Source of the DNA: Prevotella vespertina
GTDB taxonomy: Bacteria; Bacteroidota; Bacteroidia; Bacteroidales; Bacteroidaceae
Length of the DNA: 64,000 bases
Direction: 5' to 3'
NCBI RefSeq assembly: GCF_009728485.1
Contig: NZ_VVIQ01000010.1
Coordinates: 31,729 to 95,728, forward strand
The position numbers and the translations under genes are program-made. The notes under the pieces were generated by a model that saw only the letters and a list, made by a program, of their open reading frames with translations, made no database searches and was not told the DNA's origin. This document shows positions 33,632 through 43,235 of this stretch, piece after piece (the first letter of the stretch is position 1; each line of letters begins with the position of its first letter).

Positions 33632-35674
33632 ATGAACTTCAAATTAACATCAAAGTATAAGCCTACGGGTGACCAACCTGAGGCTATTAAGGAATTGACC
33701 GAGGGATTAGAACGTGGAGATAAAAGCCAAGTTTTATTAGGAGTAACGGGATCAGGTAAGACGTTTACAGTAGCCAATGTGATTGCAAACGTGAATAAAC
33801 CAACGCTTATCTTATCACATAACAAGACTCTAGCAGCCCAACTTTACGAGGAAATGAAAGCGTTTTTCCCAGAGAATGCTGTGGAATATTATGTCTCGTA
33901 TTATGATTATTACCAGCCTGAAGCTTACTTACCCACAACTGATGTTTACATTGAGAAAGATCTTGCTATAAATGATGAAATAGACAAGCTAAGGCTTTCT
34001 GCTGTTTCTTCTCTATTATCAGGTCGTAAAGATGTAATTGTGGTCTCATCCGTTTCATGTATATATGGTATGGGTGCTCCAGTCGCAATGAAGGAGAATG
34101 TCATCCATATCAAGAAAGGGCAAATCATCGATCGAAATGAGTTTTTACGACGCCTCGTTGATTCCTTATACACGCGAAATGATATTGATTTACAACGCGG
34201 AAACTTCCGAGTAAAAGGAGACACTGTCGATATTGCAATGGCTTACAATGACAATATCTTGCGCATTACTTGGTGGGACGATGAGATTGACACTATCGAA
34301 GAAGTTGACCCAATAGCATTCCATAGAATTGCCACTTTTGATGATTATGAGCTATATCCTGCAAATCTCTTTGTTACATCAAAAGAACAGACAGAAGGTG
34401 CCATCCGACAGATACAGGATGATATGGTAAAGCAAGTTGACTTCTTTACTCAACTGGGGGACAATATCAAGGCACAACGCATAAAGGAGCGGGTTGAATA
34501 TGACATTGAAATGATTAAGGAACTTGGTCATTGTTCCGGTATTGAGAACTATTCACGTTACTTCGATGGTAGAAAGGCTGGACAGCGACCCTATTGCCTA
34601 CTTGATTTCTTTCCGAAAGATTACCTGATGGTCATTGATGAGAGCCATGTAAGTGTACCTCAGATTTCAGCAATGTACGGTGGTGACCGAGCGCGTAAGA
34701 CAAACCTTGTTGAATATGGATTCCGTTTACCTGCGGCTTTTGACAACCGACCATTAAAGTTTGAAGAGTTCCATAACCTGATTCATCAAATTATCTATGT
34801 GTCTGCAACACCTGCAGACTATGAGTTGAAAGAATCAGAAGGAGTTGTTGTTGAGCAATTAATTCGACCTACAGGATTACTTGATCCAGAGATTGAGGTT
34901 CGTCCTTCAGAGAATCAGATTGATGATTTAATGAACGAGATTGTTATCCGTGCAGAAAAGGAGGAGCGAGTATTGGTAACAACCTTAACAAAGCGAATGG
35001 CGGAGGAATTGACGGAATACTTACTCAATCACGACATCCGAACAGCCTATATCCATAGTGACGTTGCCAGTCTTGATCGCGTCAAAATCATCAATGATTT
35101 GCGAGCAGGACTATATGACGTTCTTGTTGGTGTGAACCTATTGCGTGAAGGACTTGATCTCCCGGAAGTATCGCTTGTCGCCATACTTGATGCGGATAAA
35201 GAAGGATTCCTCCGTAGTCATAGAAGTCTTACGCAGACAGCCGGACGTGCAGCCCGTAACGTAAACGGAAAGGTGATCATGTATGCGGATAACATAACCG
35301 AAAGTATGCAGCGAACCATTGATGAGACAATGCGAAGACGTGTGAAGCAGCTCAAATACAACGAGGAACATCACATCACACCAAAGCAAATTGTCAAGGC
35401 GATTAAGGATACTTTGCCAAAAACTGGACGCTCTACAACGGCACAAGCATTTCCCTTTGCTAAAGGAACAAAAGGCATATATGCCGAACCTACACAATCA
35501 ATGGCATTTGCAGCTGATCCTATCATTATGCGGATGACGAAAGAGCAATTAGAGAAGAGTATTGCCAACACAACAGCTCTTATGAAACAAGCTGCGAAAG
35601 ATCTCGACTTCTTACAAGCTGCACAATATCGTGATGAGATTATCCGATTGCAAAAGCAGCTCGAAACAAAATAA
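33632..35674 (+). CDS. uvrB: Excinuclease ABC subunit B
   Basis: At 680 residues this is full-length UvrB. It has Walker A GVTGSGKT (about 37-44), the damage-probing beta-hairpin region YYQPEAYLPTTDVYIEKD (about 96-113), DEXH-type DESHV, helicase motif VI region TQTAGRAARNV, and a C-terminal UVR domain (about 640-678) that contacts UvrC. It verifies lesions and recruits UvrC in nucleotide excision repair. Transcription starts near the -7 element TACCTTTG at 33590; a -33 element is not evident. No uvrA or uvrC is nearby. Confidence 0.98.
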   Translation: MNFKLTSKYKPTGDQPEAIKELTEGLERGDKSQVLLGVTGSGKTFTVANVIANVNKPTLILSHNKTLAAQLYEEMKAFFPENAVEYYVSYYDYYQPEAYLPTTDVYIEKDLAINDEIDKLRLSAVSSLLSGRKDVIVVSSVSCIYGMGAPVAMKENVIHIKKGQIIDRNEFLRRLVDSLYTRNDIDLQRGNFRVKGDTVDIAMAYNDNILRITWWDDEIDTIEEVDPIAFHRIATFDDYELYPANLFVTSKEQTEGAIRQIQDDMVKQVDFFTQLGDNIKAQRIKERVEYDIEMIKELGHCSGIENYSRYFDGRKAGQRPYCLLDFFPKDYLMVIDESHVSVPQISAMYGGDRARKTNLVEYGFRLPAAFDNRPLKFEEFHNLIHQIIYVSATPADYELKESEGVVVEQLIRPTGLLDPEIEVRPSENQIDDLMNEIVIRAEKEERVLVTTLTKRMAEELTEYLLNHDIRTAYIHSDVASLDRVKIINDLRAGLYDVLVGVNLLREGLDLPEVSLVAILDADKEGFLRSHRSLTQTAGRAARNVNGKVIMYADNITESMQRTIDETMRRRVKQLKYNEEHHITPKQIVKAIKDTLPKTGRSTTAQAFPFAKGTKGIYAEPTQSMAFAADPIIMRMTKEQLEKSIANTTALMKQAAKDLDFLQAAQYRDEIIRLQKQLETK

Positions 35675-36019
35675 ACTCAATATCCTTAGACAGAATATCA
35701 TACTTTAAAGACAGAGTAACACACGAACATATAGCCTTAATATGTTACCATGCCCCTATGTTCGTATGTTACTCTGTCTCCAAAACTTATGTCCTTAAAT
35801 AATATGTTCTTCTGTCATTTTGTCTCTAACTCCCATGTTCTTCTGTCTCACACAAAAGCCTCACCCCGTTAGCTTGGGGTGAGGCTGTGTACCACGGAAG
35901 CGAGAGAACCAAATTAATACACTAGTTTTGAAAGACATTAATTTCACAATTAATATAATCGATTGTCTTATTACAGAACGATTGATACCCTGAATCAATC
36001 TTAAAATGCTCCCGTGGTA
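35675..36019. other. Repeat-containing spacer after uvrB
   Basis: Contains a 71-bp inverted repeat (35709-35731 with 35757-35779, arms AGACAGAGTAAC...), more TATGTTCTTCTGTC-type partial repeats to about 35848, and a GCCTCACCCC/GGGGTGAGGC hairpin (about 35868-35885). There is also an outer inverted pair TACCACGG/CCGTGGTA (35890-35897, 36012-36019) around 114 bp. No gene is apparent. Confidence 0.7.
35709..35779. repeat. Inverted repeat with 23-bp arms downstream of uvrB
   Basis: AGACAGAGTAAC-A-CGAACATA matches the complement of the right arm with one mismatch in 23. The 25-nt loop contains a third TATGTTAC. It may serve as the uvrB terminator, although it lacks a clear T-run. Confidence 0.8.
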
Positions 36020-36140
36020 AAAGCCTCCCCAAGCCCCTCCAAAGGAGGGGATGTCCCTAACCCTACTTACATGCTTTCAGTCGTTTCAAACTATATCCAA
36101 TAGGGACATCCCCTCCTTTGGAGGGGCTTGGGGAGGCTTT
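36020..36140. repeat. 121-bp element with perfect 40-bp inverted arms
   Basis: 36020-36059 and 36101-36140 are exact reverse complements (AAAGCCTCCCCAAGCCCC ... ATGTCCCTA) around a 41-nt core. Each arm itself contains a smaller palindrome (CCCCTCC-aaa-GGAGGGG). It has the same build as the composite repeat at 3431. Confidence 0.95.
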
Positions 36141-36183
36141 CTTGGGTGGGGCTTTACCCTACCTGTGGTTCAGGGTGTTCTTC

Positions 36184-36228
36184 ACTCCCCTCGCCTTTTG
36201 GAGAGGGGGCGGGGGTGAGGCTTTTTTC
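36184..36228. repeat. GC-rich dispersed repeat downstream of the second HU-like gene
   Basis: CACTCCCCTCGCC...GGAGAGGGGGCGGGGGTGAGGC, followed by TTTTTT on the plus strand. It is near the HU-like stop codon. Confidence 0.7.
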
Positions 36229-36246
36229 CTCTTCATCTTTCTTCCT

Positions 36247-36612
36247 CTACGATTCGTAGGAGTTTGCAGCCAACTCTCTCTTCAATTCCGTTCCTGGTGT
36301 GAAGACCACACGAGGCTTAATCGTCTCAGTCTTAAAAGCTTTTTCCGTTTCTGCCCCTTTGCTCGACAACGTGACACGCATCGAACCAAAATTACCCAGC
36401 TGAATACTGAAACCATCACGGAGGTAATGTGGCAGACAATCAATGAAGTTATACAACACGTTCGACACATCACCACGTGTCAAGGACGAACGTCCCGCAA
36501 TGTCACGTGCAATGTCGTCCAGTGACTTATGCCCAACGTTTACCGGATTGGCATAAAACTTCACTTCCTCCCGCTTCTGCGGATTCTTCTTTTGAACTAA
36601 TTTAAATCTCAT
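36247..36612 (-). CDS. HU-like DNA-binding protein (HU-HIG family), short paralogue
   Basis: A 121-residue protein: MRFKLVQKKNP, REEVKFYANPV, then the helical DDIARDIAGRSSLTRGDVSNVLYNFIDCLPHYLRDG part, and FSIQLGNFGSMRVTLSSKG beta region ending near 85. The C-terminus includes the family-typical VFTPGTELKRELA. It shares the fold of 4082-4597 but lacks its Lys/Pro/Ser tail. It is probably a nucleoid-associated dimer. No smalltalk peptide follows. It stands alone, with dispersed repeats downstream and a 22-bp array upstream. Confidence 0.85.
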   Translation of the reverse strand: MRFKLVQKKNPQKREEVKFYANPVNVGHKSLDDIARDIAGRSSLTRGDVSNVLYNFIDCLPHYLRDGFSIQLGNFGSMRVTLSSKGAETEKAFKTETIKPRVVFTPGTELKRELAANSYES

Positions 36613-36783
36613 GATTCTTAGGTTTTTAAATTATTAAATAACTGTTGTTTATCATAGCGTAGAGCAGTACGCTTCCGCAGCTTTCTTCTTGCATCTTCAT
36701 GCTGCCCCATTCTATTTCCTTGATTAATTTTCCTCCTCTCACCACTTCATTTTGTCACCCTTTCAGCATCCTCCTCCTGCCAG

Positions 36784-36949
36784 ATGCGTATTGCCTTGCT
36801 GCCGAATACGTATCTACGTTCTGATAGATGCGGTGAGCGTTGCCGTTAGATACGCATCTAACAACTGCGCAATGCGTATCTACGAGTAGCTAAATACGCA
36901 TCCGCTAGCACGTAGATGCGGTGAGCGCTACAACGGAATACGCATTGAG
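36784..36949. repeat. 22-bp-period array of eight units (AGATRCGYATCT family)
   Basis: ATGCG/ATACG cores begin at 36784, 36806, 36828, 36850, 36872, 36894, 36916 and 36938, every one 22 bp apart. The fullest copies read AGATACGCATCT, a near-palindrome; copies 3 and 7 share ATGCGGTGAGCG. It occupies most of the 36613-37045 spacer, which has no gene. Confidence 0.93.
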
Positions 36950-36967
36950 CAGAAGCCCTACCCGTTA

Positions 36968-37008
36968 GGCACTCCCTCCCCTTTCGGGGAGGGTTGGGGT
37001 GAGGCTTC
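36968..37008. repeat. GC-rich dispersed repeat
   Basis: GGCACTCCCTCCCCTTTC followed by GGGGAGGG and TTGGGGTGAGGCTTC; it lies 37 bp from the fimbrillin stop codon. Confidence 0.7.
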
Positions 37009-37045
37009 TTAGAGTGCGACACCTGTAAAGGGACAAACGCACGGA

Positions 37046-38626
37046 CTACTCAAACACCCCGATTCTGTATCCACCATAGCGATAACTATTAGATATAAAG
37101 ACATAACCACTATAAAAATTTAAACAGTATGCTATATCTGTTTGACCACCTGCCGAAGCACTGGATGACCAATAATGGCCCTCAATGCCAATACCATACA
37201 ACAAATCAGAGCTGGAGTAACCCAAAGCGGGAAGATAAAAGTAATTGTTAGCATCGGCTGCGGAAGGAAGGATAGTTGATGCTATCCATCCATCGTTGTC
37301 CTTTTTTAACCGCCAATCGATTCCATCTACAGCAGTATTTGTATTAAATCCGCTTATGTGCATTTTCTTCTTAAACCACATTCCTCCTTTATATAAGTGT
37401 CCCATTGTAGTCCATAATTCGTCAGTATCCACACATGGATTTCCTTTTACTGCATACCACGTTAACTCATTTATGTTAGGGAGATTGGCACATGAATGAG
37501 TGGCAGGATTACTAATGCCAGGACCTGGGTAACTTTCGTTATAGTAACGTGAGTCTGTGTTACTTTTAGCATAGACATTACTTCTGCCCATATTAAGTGT
37601 TGGCTGACTACCCCCTTTATTCCATTCATATCCTTTCCAGAACTGTTCCTGTGCGTCCCACATATAATAATTATCACCGTCGTAATCATGCGGATCAAGA
37701 TTCGCTGTTATATCATGAATTGAACCAGCTGTACAGTTAATTGTAACAATTTTAGAGACTGTTCCTTCTATTGTACCATCTGGATTGTCCGTTGTATTGC
37801 GAAGCCAGTAGCGAATACGGAAAGTATGAGTACCAGGAGCAACGACTGCATAAGTAGCATTCTTGCTCATATCATCAGTAGTATTGTCTATTGCGAAGCC
37901 CGAACCTGTTGTTACTGTAATCGTCTTAGAACCACCTGAAGCAAGCGTAAGTGTGCCATCAGCAGCCATATTGTAAGTTCCTGCAATCTCATCATCGCTC
38001 ATAATCTCAACCTTAATCAACGTGCTGCGCTTTACATATTCGTTATTGGTACGAGGAATTAAGCAAAGATAGGAGGCTTTATGGTTAAGTGTGAATGTAT
38101 AATCATTACCAGCTTTATTACCTGTTGCAATTCCGTAATCTCCAGATTCACCAGCATGATCAAAGTTATTTGGAGCAGACTGCGTTTGTGTTGCTTTAAT
38201 CTCTACTTGTGGTTGAGATCCTGTAACAGCCGTATTGGTGTAAATAATATCATGTGAAGTCCCTGTATATGTACCAGACAACGAAAACTTAGCAAAAGAC
38301 TGGTTTGCTGCAGAAGGTATTGTCGCCGCAGCACTTTGCTGCCACGTTCCTCCATCATCTTTTACCCATATCTTGTCAGTACTGCTCCAATTTACGGAAG
38401 CACCTGTGCCCTTTGTATGATTAAGAATGGCTGTACGTGTTGTTGCATCTGGTTGAGACGTACCTGTAAAGACAGTTGTACCAGCTGGAATATTATCTTT
38501 CTTCTGCTTTTCATCCTGTGCAACGTCATCATTAGCACAGCTGGCAGCAAACAATAAAGCTGCAAAGCCGTAACATATACCTCGCATTACTGAACCAATA
38601 GTCGTTCTCTTCATAAACTTATTCAT
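37046..38626 (-). CDS. Fimbrillin-family lipoprotein with C-terminal FISUMP domain
   Basis: A 526-residue surface lipoprotein. Its signal peptide ends in FAASC, with the lipidated Cys30. A fimbrillin-like N-terminal half follows (TTRTAILNHTKGTGASVNWSSTDKIWV; LTLASGGSKTITVT). The C-terminal third matches the Fibrobacter succinogenes major-paralogous (FISUMP) domain: WYAVKGNPCVDTDELW, GGMWFKKK, YYLPALGYSSSD and GHYWSSSAS. It is probably a fimbrial tip or adhesin component. The frame extends to 38725, but ATG 38626 is preceded by AAAGGAAAAG and the signal peptide starts there. It lies 22 bp after a small ORF, in the same transcript. Confidence 0.85.
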   Translation of the reverse strand: MNKFMKRTTIGSVMRGICYGFAALLFAASCANDDVAQDEKQKKDNIPAGTTVFTGTSQPDATTRTAILNHTKGTGASVNWSSTDKIWVKDDGGTWQQSAAATIPSAANQSFAKFSLSGTYTGTSHDIIYTNTAVTGSQPQVEIKATQTQSAPNNFDHAGESGDYGIATGNKAGNDYTFTLNHKASYLCLIPRTNNEYVKRSTLIKVEIMSDDEIAGTYNMAADGTLTLASGGSKTITVTTGSGFAIDNTTDDMSKNATYAVVAPGTHTFRIRYWLRNTTDNPDGTIEGTVSKIVTINCTAGSIHDITANLDPHDYDGDNYYMWDAQEQFWKGYEWNKGGSQPTLNMGRSNVYAKSNTDSRYYNESYPGPGISNPATHSCANLPNINELTWYAVKGNPCVDTDELWTTMGHLYKGGMWFKKKMHISGFNTNTAVDGIDWRLKKDNDGWIASTILPSAADANNYFYLPALGYSSSDLLYGIGIEGHYWSSSASAGGQTDIAYCLNFYSGYVFISNSYRYGGYRIGVFE

Positions 38627-38648
38627 TTCTTTTCCTTTCTGATAATTC

Positions 38649-38852
38649 TTAATCGTTTTCCGTACTATTCCAAGAAGTCCCACCTTGGTCTTCCTCTTCA
38701 TCGTTAAAAAAGTTACGTTTTGCATCGCCCGTTACTACACCTGGTTGAATTGTACCAGCATTACCACTGGCATGAACCAAGAGAGCTTCTGTCTCCGTAC
38801 AAACAATGTTGCACTGGGGCTTTTGATAAATCTTTCTTTCAATTACCATCAT
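38649..38852 (-). CDS. Small conserved-type protein preceding the fimbrillin gene
   Basis: A 67-residue ORF (MMVIERKIYQKPQCNIVCTETEALLVHASG...) of the kind that often precedes fimbrillin-type surface genes in Prevotella: a YxxP segment, a TEALL motif, then a Gly/Asn/Asp-rich tail. It has no signal peptide and no known function. It ends 22 bp before the fimbrillin start, implying co-transcription. The leader upstream contains a hairpin (AGGATACG/CGTATCCT, 38868-38890) and the TG repeat at 39077. Confidence 0.6.
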   Translation of the reverse strand: MMVIERKIYQKPQCNIVCTETEALLVHASGNAGTIQPGVVTGDAKRNFFNDEEEDQGGTSWNSTEND

Positions 38853-39074
38853 TTCGTTTAATTTTAAAGGATACGGAGTCAGCGTATCCTACTTGTTTAT
38901 TGATTAAAATAGCTGTTATTTCGTTCTTATTTTGCTCTAAATCGAGTTCAGAAAAGGGCATAAAAAAGCGAACAAAGGAAACTATTGAAAGTCCTTTGTT
39001 TACAGGAGTTACGGCACGCTTCGCGCGCGCGTATGCGAGAAGAAAAAATGTGTTATTAAACGCTAGGTGCGCAT

Positions 39075-39111
<37 letters not shown>

Positions 39112-39222
39112 GCAAATTATTTGGATTGACCAAAGATAAAGTGCAAAAAGATGCAAAGAATTCGATAATTCTTTGCAGTACTTCGTTCACTTGATATGTT
39201 ATTGCTAATTGTTTCACGGCGG

Positions 39223-39254
39223 CAAAGGTAAGAAGAATAAATTAACTAGCCAAA
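39223..39254 (-). promoter_or_regulatory. Promoter of the fimbrillin operon
   Basis: Minus strand: TTTG (39254-39251), 20 bp, TACCTTTG (39230-39223). A second -7-type TATCTTTG lies at 39138-39131 without a good -33. Confidence 0.7.
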
Positions 39255-39295
39255 TAAATTAGGAAAAAAGAAGCCCTCAACACTCGACCCAACCA

Positions 39296-39334
39296 GCCTC
39301 ACCCCCAACCCCTCTCCGAATGGAGAGGGGAGTG
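39296..39334. repeat. GC-rich dispersed repeat
   Basis: CCCCTCTCCGAATGG and AGAGGGGAGTGA, almost identical to part of 11791-11863. Confidence 0.75.
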
Positions 39335-39593
39335 AAATGTATTGTTTGCTAGGGATTGGGAAGGGAATTGGGAAGGTAATTGAAAAGAACTTGAGATAGT
39401 CACATTATAGATAATACGATTGGAATTACACCTTATATTATATAGGAAAGATAATTGCAGCATAGGGAACTTACATGAAAGAACGATTATAGCATGAGGA
39501 AAGAAAACGTTAAAAGTATTTATAAACATCCCTTATATAAGTATAATTCCTTATCTTTGCTTATCATTTTGACACTTGATAAAGTTTAGAAAT

Positions 39594-40517
39594 ATGAAGA
39601 AGACTCTAATATTCTTATTCATGTGCCTTCCTTTGATGGCTATGGCACAAACAACTCTTACGCCAGAGCAGCAACTGGAACAGGCGCAACGCCAATTAGA
39701 AGAAGCGAAAGCTGCTTTAGAAAAGGCGAAACAAAATGCGGCTAAGGCAAAGTCTGAAGCAGCAGAGAAGGCGAAAAAAGACGCTGAAGCCATACAACGA
39801 AAGATTGCTGAGACAAAAGCAGAAACCGAACGAGTAGCACGTGAGGCTGCAAAGATAAGGGAAGAAGCGAATAAGGATAGTAATAAGAAAGAAGACACAA
39901 CCACTGATTCCACACCAAAGAAAGAGGGTAATTCTAATGCTTGGGTCGTACCTACTACTCCTGATAAAGCAGCAGTAAAGGCAAATAATAAAGTTGCAGA
40001 CAGTAAGAACACAAATGATATTTATCTTCAACCAGGCATTGTACCTGAAATAAATGGACAAGTTATATGGACAGAAGATGTTAATGTTCCTGGTGCAACA
40101 GCAACTGAATTATATGATAAGGCATACGCTTATCTAACCAAACTCACAGAAGGAAGCAACCAATTAGAAGGTAGTAAGGTAGCATTGGTGAATAAGAATG
40201 AGCATAGTATCGTCGCAACAATACGAGAGAAACTCATTTTTTCTTCTACATTTCTATCCCTCGACTATACACAATGTAACTATGTACTACAAGCAACATG
40301 TAAGGATGGATTGGCTACATTGAGTATGAGTAGAATCACATATAGCTATGATGTTCAGGGAAATGTAACCAATTATACAGCGGAGAAGTGGATTACTGAC
40401 CACTATTCAATGAATAAGAAACAGACGCGTCTCCTTCCTGTATCTGGTAAGTTCCGCAAAGCTACTATCGACCGTAAAGATAGTATTTTCCAAGGATTCC
40501 GTGAAGCCCTACAATAA
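39594..40517 (+). CDS. DUF4468 domain-containing secreted/periplasmic protein
   Basis: A 307-residue protein with a signal peptide (MKKTLIFLFMCLPLMAMAQ). A long charged coiled coil (about 22-105, alternating Ala, Lys and Glu) and a Lys/Asn/Thr linker follow. The C-terminal domain (about 145-307: NGQVIWTEDVNVPGATATELYDKAYAYLTKL ... YVLQATCKDG ... RKATIDRKDSIFQGFREAL) matches DUF4468, a Bacteroidetes domain with a TBP-like fold and unknown role. I chose ATG 39594 over 39576 because the signal peptide begins there. A -7-type TATCTTTG lies at 39552-39559. It is first in a run of same-strand genes. Confidence 0.8.
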   Translation: MKKTLIFLFMCLPLMAMAQTTLTPEQQLEQAQRQLEEAKAALEKAKQNAAKAKSEAAEKAKKDAEAIQRKIAETKAETERVAREAAKIREEANKDSNKKEDTTTDSTPKKEGNSNAWVVPTTPDKAAVKANNKVADSKNTNDIYLQPGIVPEINGQVIWTEDVNVPGATATELYDKAYAYLTKLTEGSNQLEGSKVALVNKNEHSIVATIREKLIFSSTFLSLDYTQCNYVLQATCKDGLATLSMSRITYSYDVQGNVTNYTAEKWITDHYSMNKKQTRLLPVSGKFRKATIDRKDSIFQGFREALQ

Positions 40518-40572
40518 AAGGCAAACGGCATCTATTTCATCTTTTAATTAATAACAAGCAAATAACCAACAA

Positions 40573-40803
40573 ATGGAAATACAAAATAGTACAGCAAGAA
40601 GACTCGACCATCGCTTACACAGGCAAGAACCCAAAGACCGCTTCTTACCGATTCGCCAGAAACTAAACATTATCTTTATGCTTGGTGCAATCGTGGGTGT
40701 AGCAGTTTACTTCTTAAGCGAATCAACCACAACAGGTATTATCATTATCCTTGCTGCGATGGTCTTTAAGATTATCGAATGCATACTTCGTTTTATCCGT
40801 TAA
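40573..40803 (+). CDS. Small two-helix membrane protein
   Basis: A 76-residue protein with a basic N-terminal third (RRLDHRLHRQEPKDR) and two membrane helices (about 30-47 and 52-70). Function is unknown. Its stop overlaps the start of the putative porin gene by one base (TAATG), showing translational coupling, and it lies 55 bp after the DUF4468 gene. Confidence 0.7.
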   Translation: MEIQNSTARRLDHRLHRQEPKDRFLPIRQKLNIIFMLGAIVGVAVYFLSESTTTGIIIILAAMVFKIIECILRFIR

Positions 40804-43199
40804 TGAGAAAATACATATTATTAATTGTTCTTTCCATTGCTTCAACAATCGTTGCAATGGCACAGAACAATAACTACCGCCCCATAGACGATGGCACATT
40901 TGCTGCAGATGGATACCGAAAAGACCGCAATTTGGGTCGTTCCGATTCTATCCAAAGCCAGCATAAGGAGATTCCACGTGGCATGAAGGTATGGACAATA
41001 GATGAGCGTTTCGGTGATCGCAAACCTGCTATCCCTGATACCTTATCTTATATGTTCATGAACAGAGGACTAAGTACAGGACTTCGAGGCGAATACAATA
41101 CACTAGGGAATCTCGGTTCTCCACGGCAAAACAGAATCTTTATTGACAGAAAACTACCTTCGGAATTCTTCTTCGTAGATCCGTATGATATGTTCATCGT
41201 GCAACCAGGGGACTTTCAATTTACCTCTACCCTCTCCCCGATTACGATTCTATCCTATAATACCGCTGGTAATAGAACCAACGGAGAAGATCGTTTTAAG
41301 GCACTCTTTGCTGTTAATGCTGGTAAAGAATGGGGTTTCGGATTCAAGTTTGATTACCTCTATGGTCGTGGATATTATAGCAATCAAAGCACGTCCCACT
41401 TCAATTATTCGATGTGGGGAAGCTATTTAGGCGAACGTTATCAAGCTCATCTACTCCTTTCTCTCAATCATCAGAAGGTAACAGAGAATGGTGGTATCAC
41501 AAACGATGCTTATATCACTCACCCTGAGTCTTTCAATGATTCATACAATGAGGATGAAATTCCTACAGTCCTAAAACAGAACTGGAATAGAAATGATAAC
41601 CAGCATATCTTCTTCAACCATCGCTATAGTCTGGGATTCTTCCGCAAGATACCAATGACTGAAGAAGAGATTAAGGCAAAGAAGTTTGCTCTCAAATCAC
41701 AACAGGCTCAAGCAGAGGCAAAAGCGAAGGAAAAGGCGCGCCGAATAGCAAAAGCAAATGGTGACACCTTCGATGAGGAAGCATACGACAAGGAACAACG
41801 TTCCTCTGGACGCCCTGATAATGCCGTCATTGCGGGCGATGTTGCGCAGGTTAATCATAAAGCTGATAGTCTTAAAATGGGAAATCGTGAGGTGGTAAAC
41901 TTAGAAGATTCCGCCCAGATGGCAAGATTGAATAAAGCTGATAAGGCAGCAAAAGACTCTACTTCTCAATGGATGAAGGAAGAATATGTCCCAGTGACGA
42001 GTTTTATTCATACAGCTAGATTCGATAATTATCGACGCATCTATCAGGCTTATGATACCCCAACAGATTACTATGCGCAGAATTACTTTAGCTATGGAAC
42101 AACTGCGAATGATTCTATTTACGATCGGACAAAGCATTGGTCTTTTAAGAATACATTTGCGGTAGCATTGCTCGAAGGATTCAATAAATGGGCAAAGGCA
42201 GGATTGAAAGCTTTTGTATCTTACGAGTTAAGACATTATGAATTACCAGCAATTACTGCAGCTATTCCGCCTGCCACGGCTTTCATCAATGGTTCACAGA
42301 AATGGAATCAACATGACATTTCTGTAGGAGGACAACTCCTCAAGGCGCAAGGAAAGACACTCCATTACGACATCAGTGCGGAGGCATGGCTGGTAGGAAC
42401 TCGTGCCGGACAATTCCATCTTGATGGTCACGCAGACGTTGGATTCCCCTTATTCGGCGATACGGTACAATTAGCCGCTACGGCTTTCTTACATCGTTCG
42501 GCTCCTTCTTTCTATATGGAGCAGTTCTATGGCAAGCATTATTGGTGGAATAACAACCTTGATCAACAGATTCATTCACGCATATTAGGCGAATTGTCAC
42601 TACAGCGTACACGCACAAAGGTACGTGTTGGCTATGATGTTTTAAAGAACTACACCTACTTCGGACTTCAGAATGATCGTGTTAGAAGCGGAGACAACTA
42701 TCTCGTACAACACAACAATGTGAATGTTAGACAAGCAAGTAGTCCTATTAGTTTGCTTACCTTACAACTGCAACAGGACTTTCAACTAGGCATACTCAAC
42801 TGGCAGAATGTACTGACATTGCAGAAGTCAAGTAAGGAAGACATTTTACCAGTACCGACTTTCAATGCTTATAGTAATCTGTTCATCCGATTCAAGATTG
42901 CACGTGTGCTAAAATGTGACTTGGGTGTTGATATGCGCTACTTCACAAGTTATTATGCACCAGAATATATCCCAGGAATGGGCACATTCGGAATACAAGA
43001 AACGGCTGCAAGTAAGACTAAGATTGGTAATTATCCGCTCTTGGATGCTTATGCGAACTTCCAATTACAGCACACACGTTTCTTCATAATGTTCACGCAT
43101 CTCAATGAGGGAAATGGTGGAAATTATCTTTTCACACCGCATTATCCATTGAATCCACGTATCCTAAAATTCGGTATTAGTTGGAACTTCTTTAACTAA
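40803..43199 (+). CDS. Putative porin (Bacteroidetes outer-membrane family)
   Basis: A 798-residue protein with a signal peptide (MRKYILLIVLSIASTIVAMAQ) and the pattern of the Bacteroidetes putative-porin family: an early PFGDRKP-like segment (DERFGDRKPAIPDTLSY), FMNRGLSTGLRGEYNTLGNLGSPRQNRIF, many alternating beta strands, and a C-terminal PRILKFGISWNFFN strand ending in aromatic residues. An unusual charged insertion (about 285-390, rich in Ala, Lys, Glu and Gln) interrupts the barrel. I place the start at 40803, overlapping the previous stop, because the signal peptide begins there. It should lie in the outer membrane; its substrate is unknown. Confidence 0.82.
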   Translation: MRKYILLIVLSIASTIVAMAQNNNYRPIDDGTFAADGYRKDRNLGRSDSIQSQHKEIPRGMKVWTIDERFGDRKPAIPDTLSYMFMNRGLSTGLRGEYNTLGNLGSPRQNRIFIDRKLPSEFFFVDPYDMFIVQPGDFQFTSTLSPITILSYNTAGNRTNGEDRFKALFAVNAGKEWGFGFKFDYLYGRGYYSNQSTSHFNYSMWGSYLGERYQAHLLLSLNHQKVTENGGITNDAYITHPESFNDSYNEDEIPTVLKQNWNRNDNQHIFFNHRYSLGFFRKIPMTEEEIKAKKFALKSQQAQAEAKAKEKARRIAKANGDTFDEEAYDKEQRSSGRPDNAVIAGDVAQVNHKADSLKMGNREVVNLEDSAQMARLNKADKAAKDSTSQWMKEEYVPVTSFIHTARFDNYRRIYQAYDTPTDYYAQNYFSYGTTANDSIYDRTKHWSFKNTFAVALLEGFNKWAKAGLKAFVSYELRHYELPAITAAIPPATAFINGSQKWNQHDISVGGQLLKAQGKTLHYDISAEAWLVGTRAGQFHLDGHADVGFPLFGDTVQLAATAFLHRSAPSFYMEQFYGKHYWWNNNLDQQIHSRILGELSLQRTRTKVRVGYDVLKNYTYFGLQNDRVRSGDNYLVQHNNVNVRQASSPISLLTLQLQQDFQLGILNWQNVLTLQKSSKEDILPVPTFNAYSNLFIRFKIARVLKCDLGVDMRYFTSYYAPEYIPGMGTFGIQETAASKTKIGNYPLLDAYANFQLQHTRFFIMFTHLNEGNGGNYLFTPHYPLNPRILKFGISWNFFN

Positions 43200-43235
43200 A
43201 CAAGCCTCATCAGGACTTTACCATCATTATAATAA

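Noticed and set aside
36118..36525. Open frame of 135 codons on the plus strand
   Set aside because: It starts inside the 36020-36140 inverted repeat and is antisense to the second HU-like gene.
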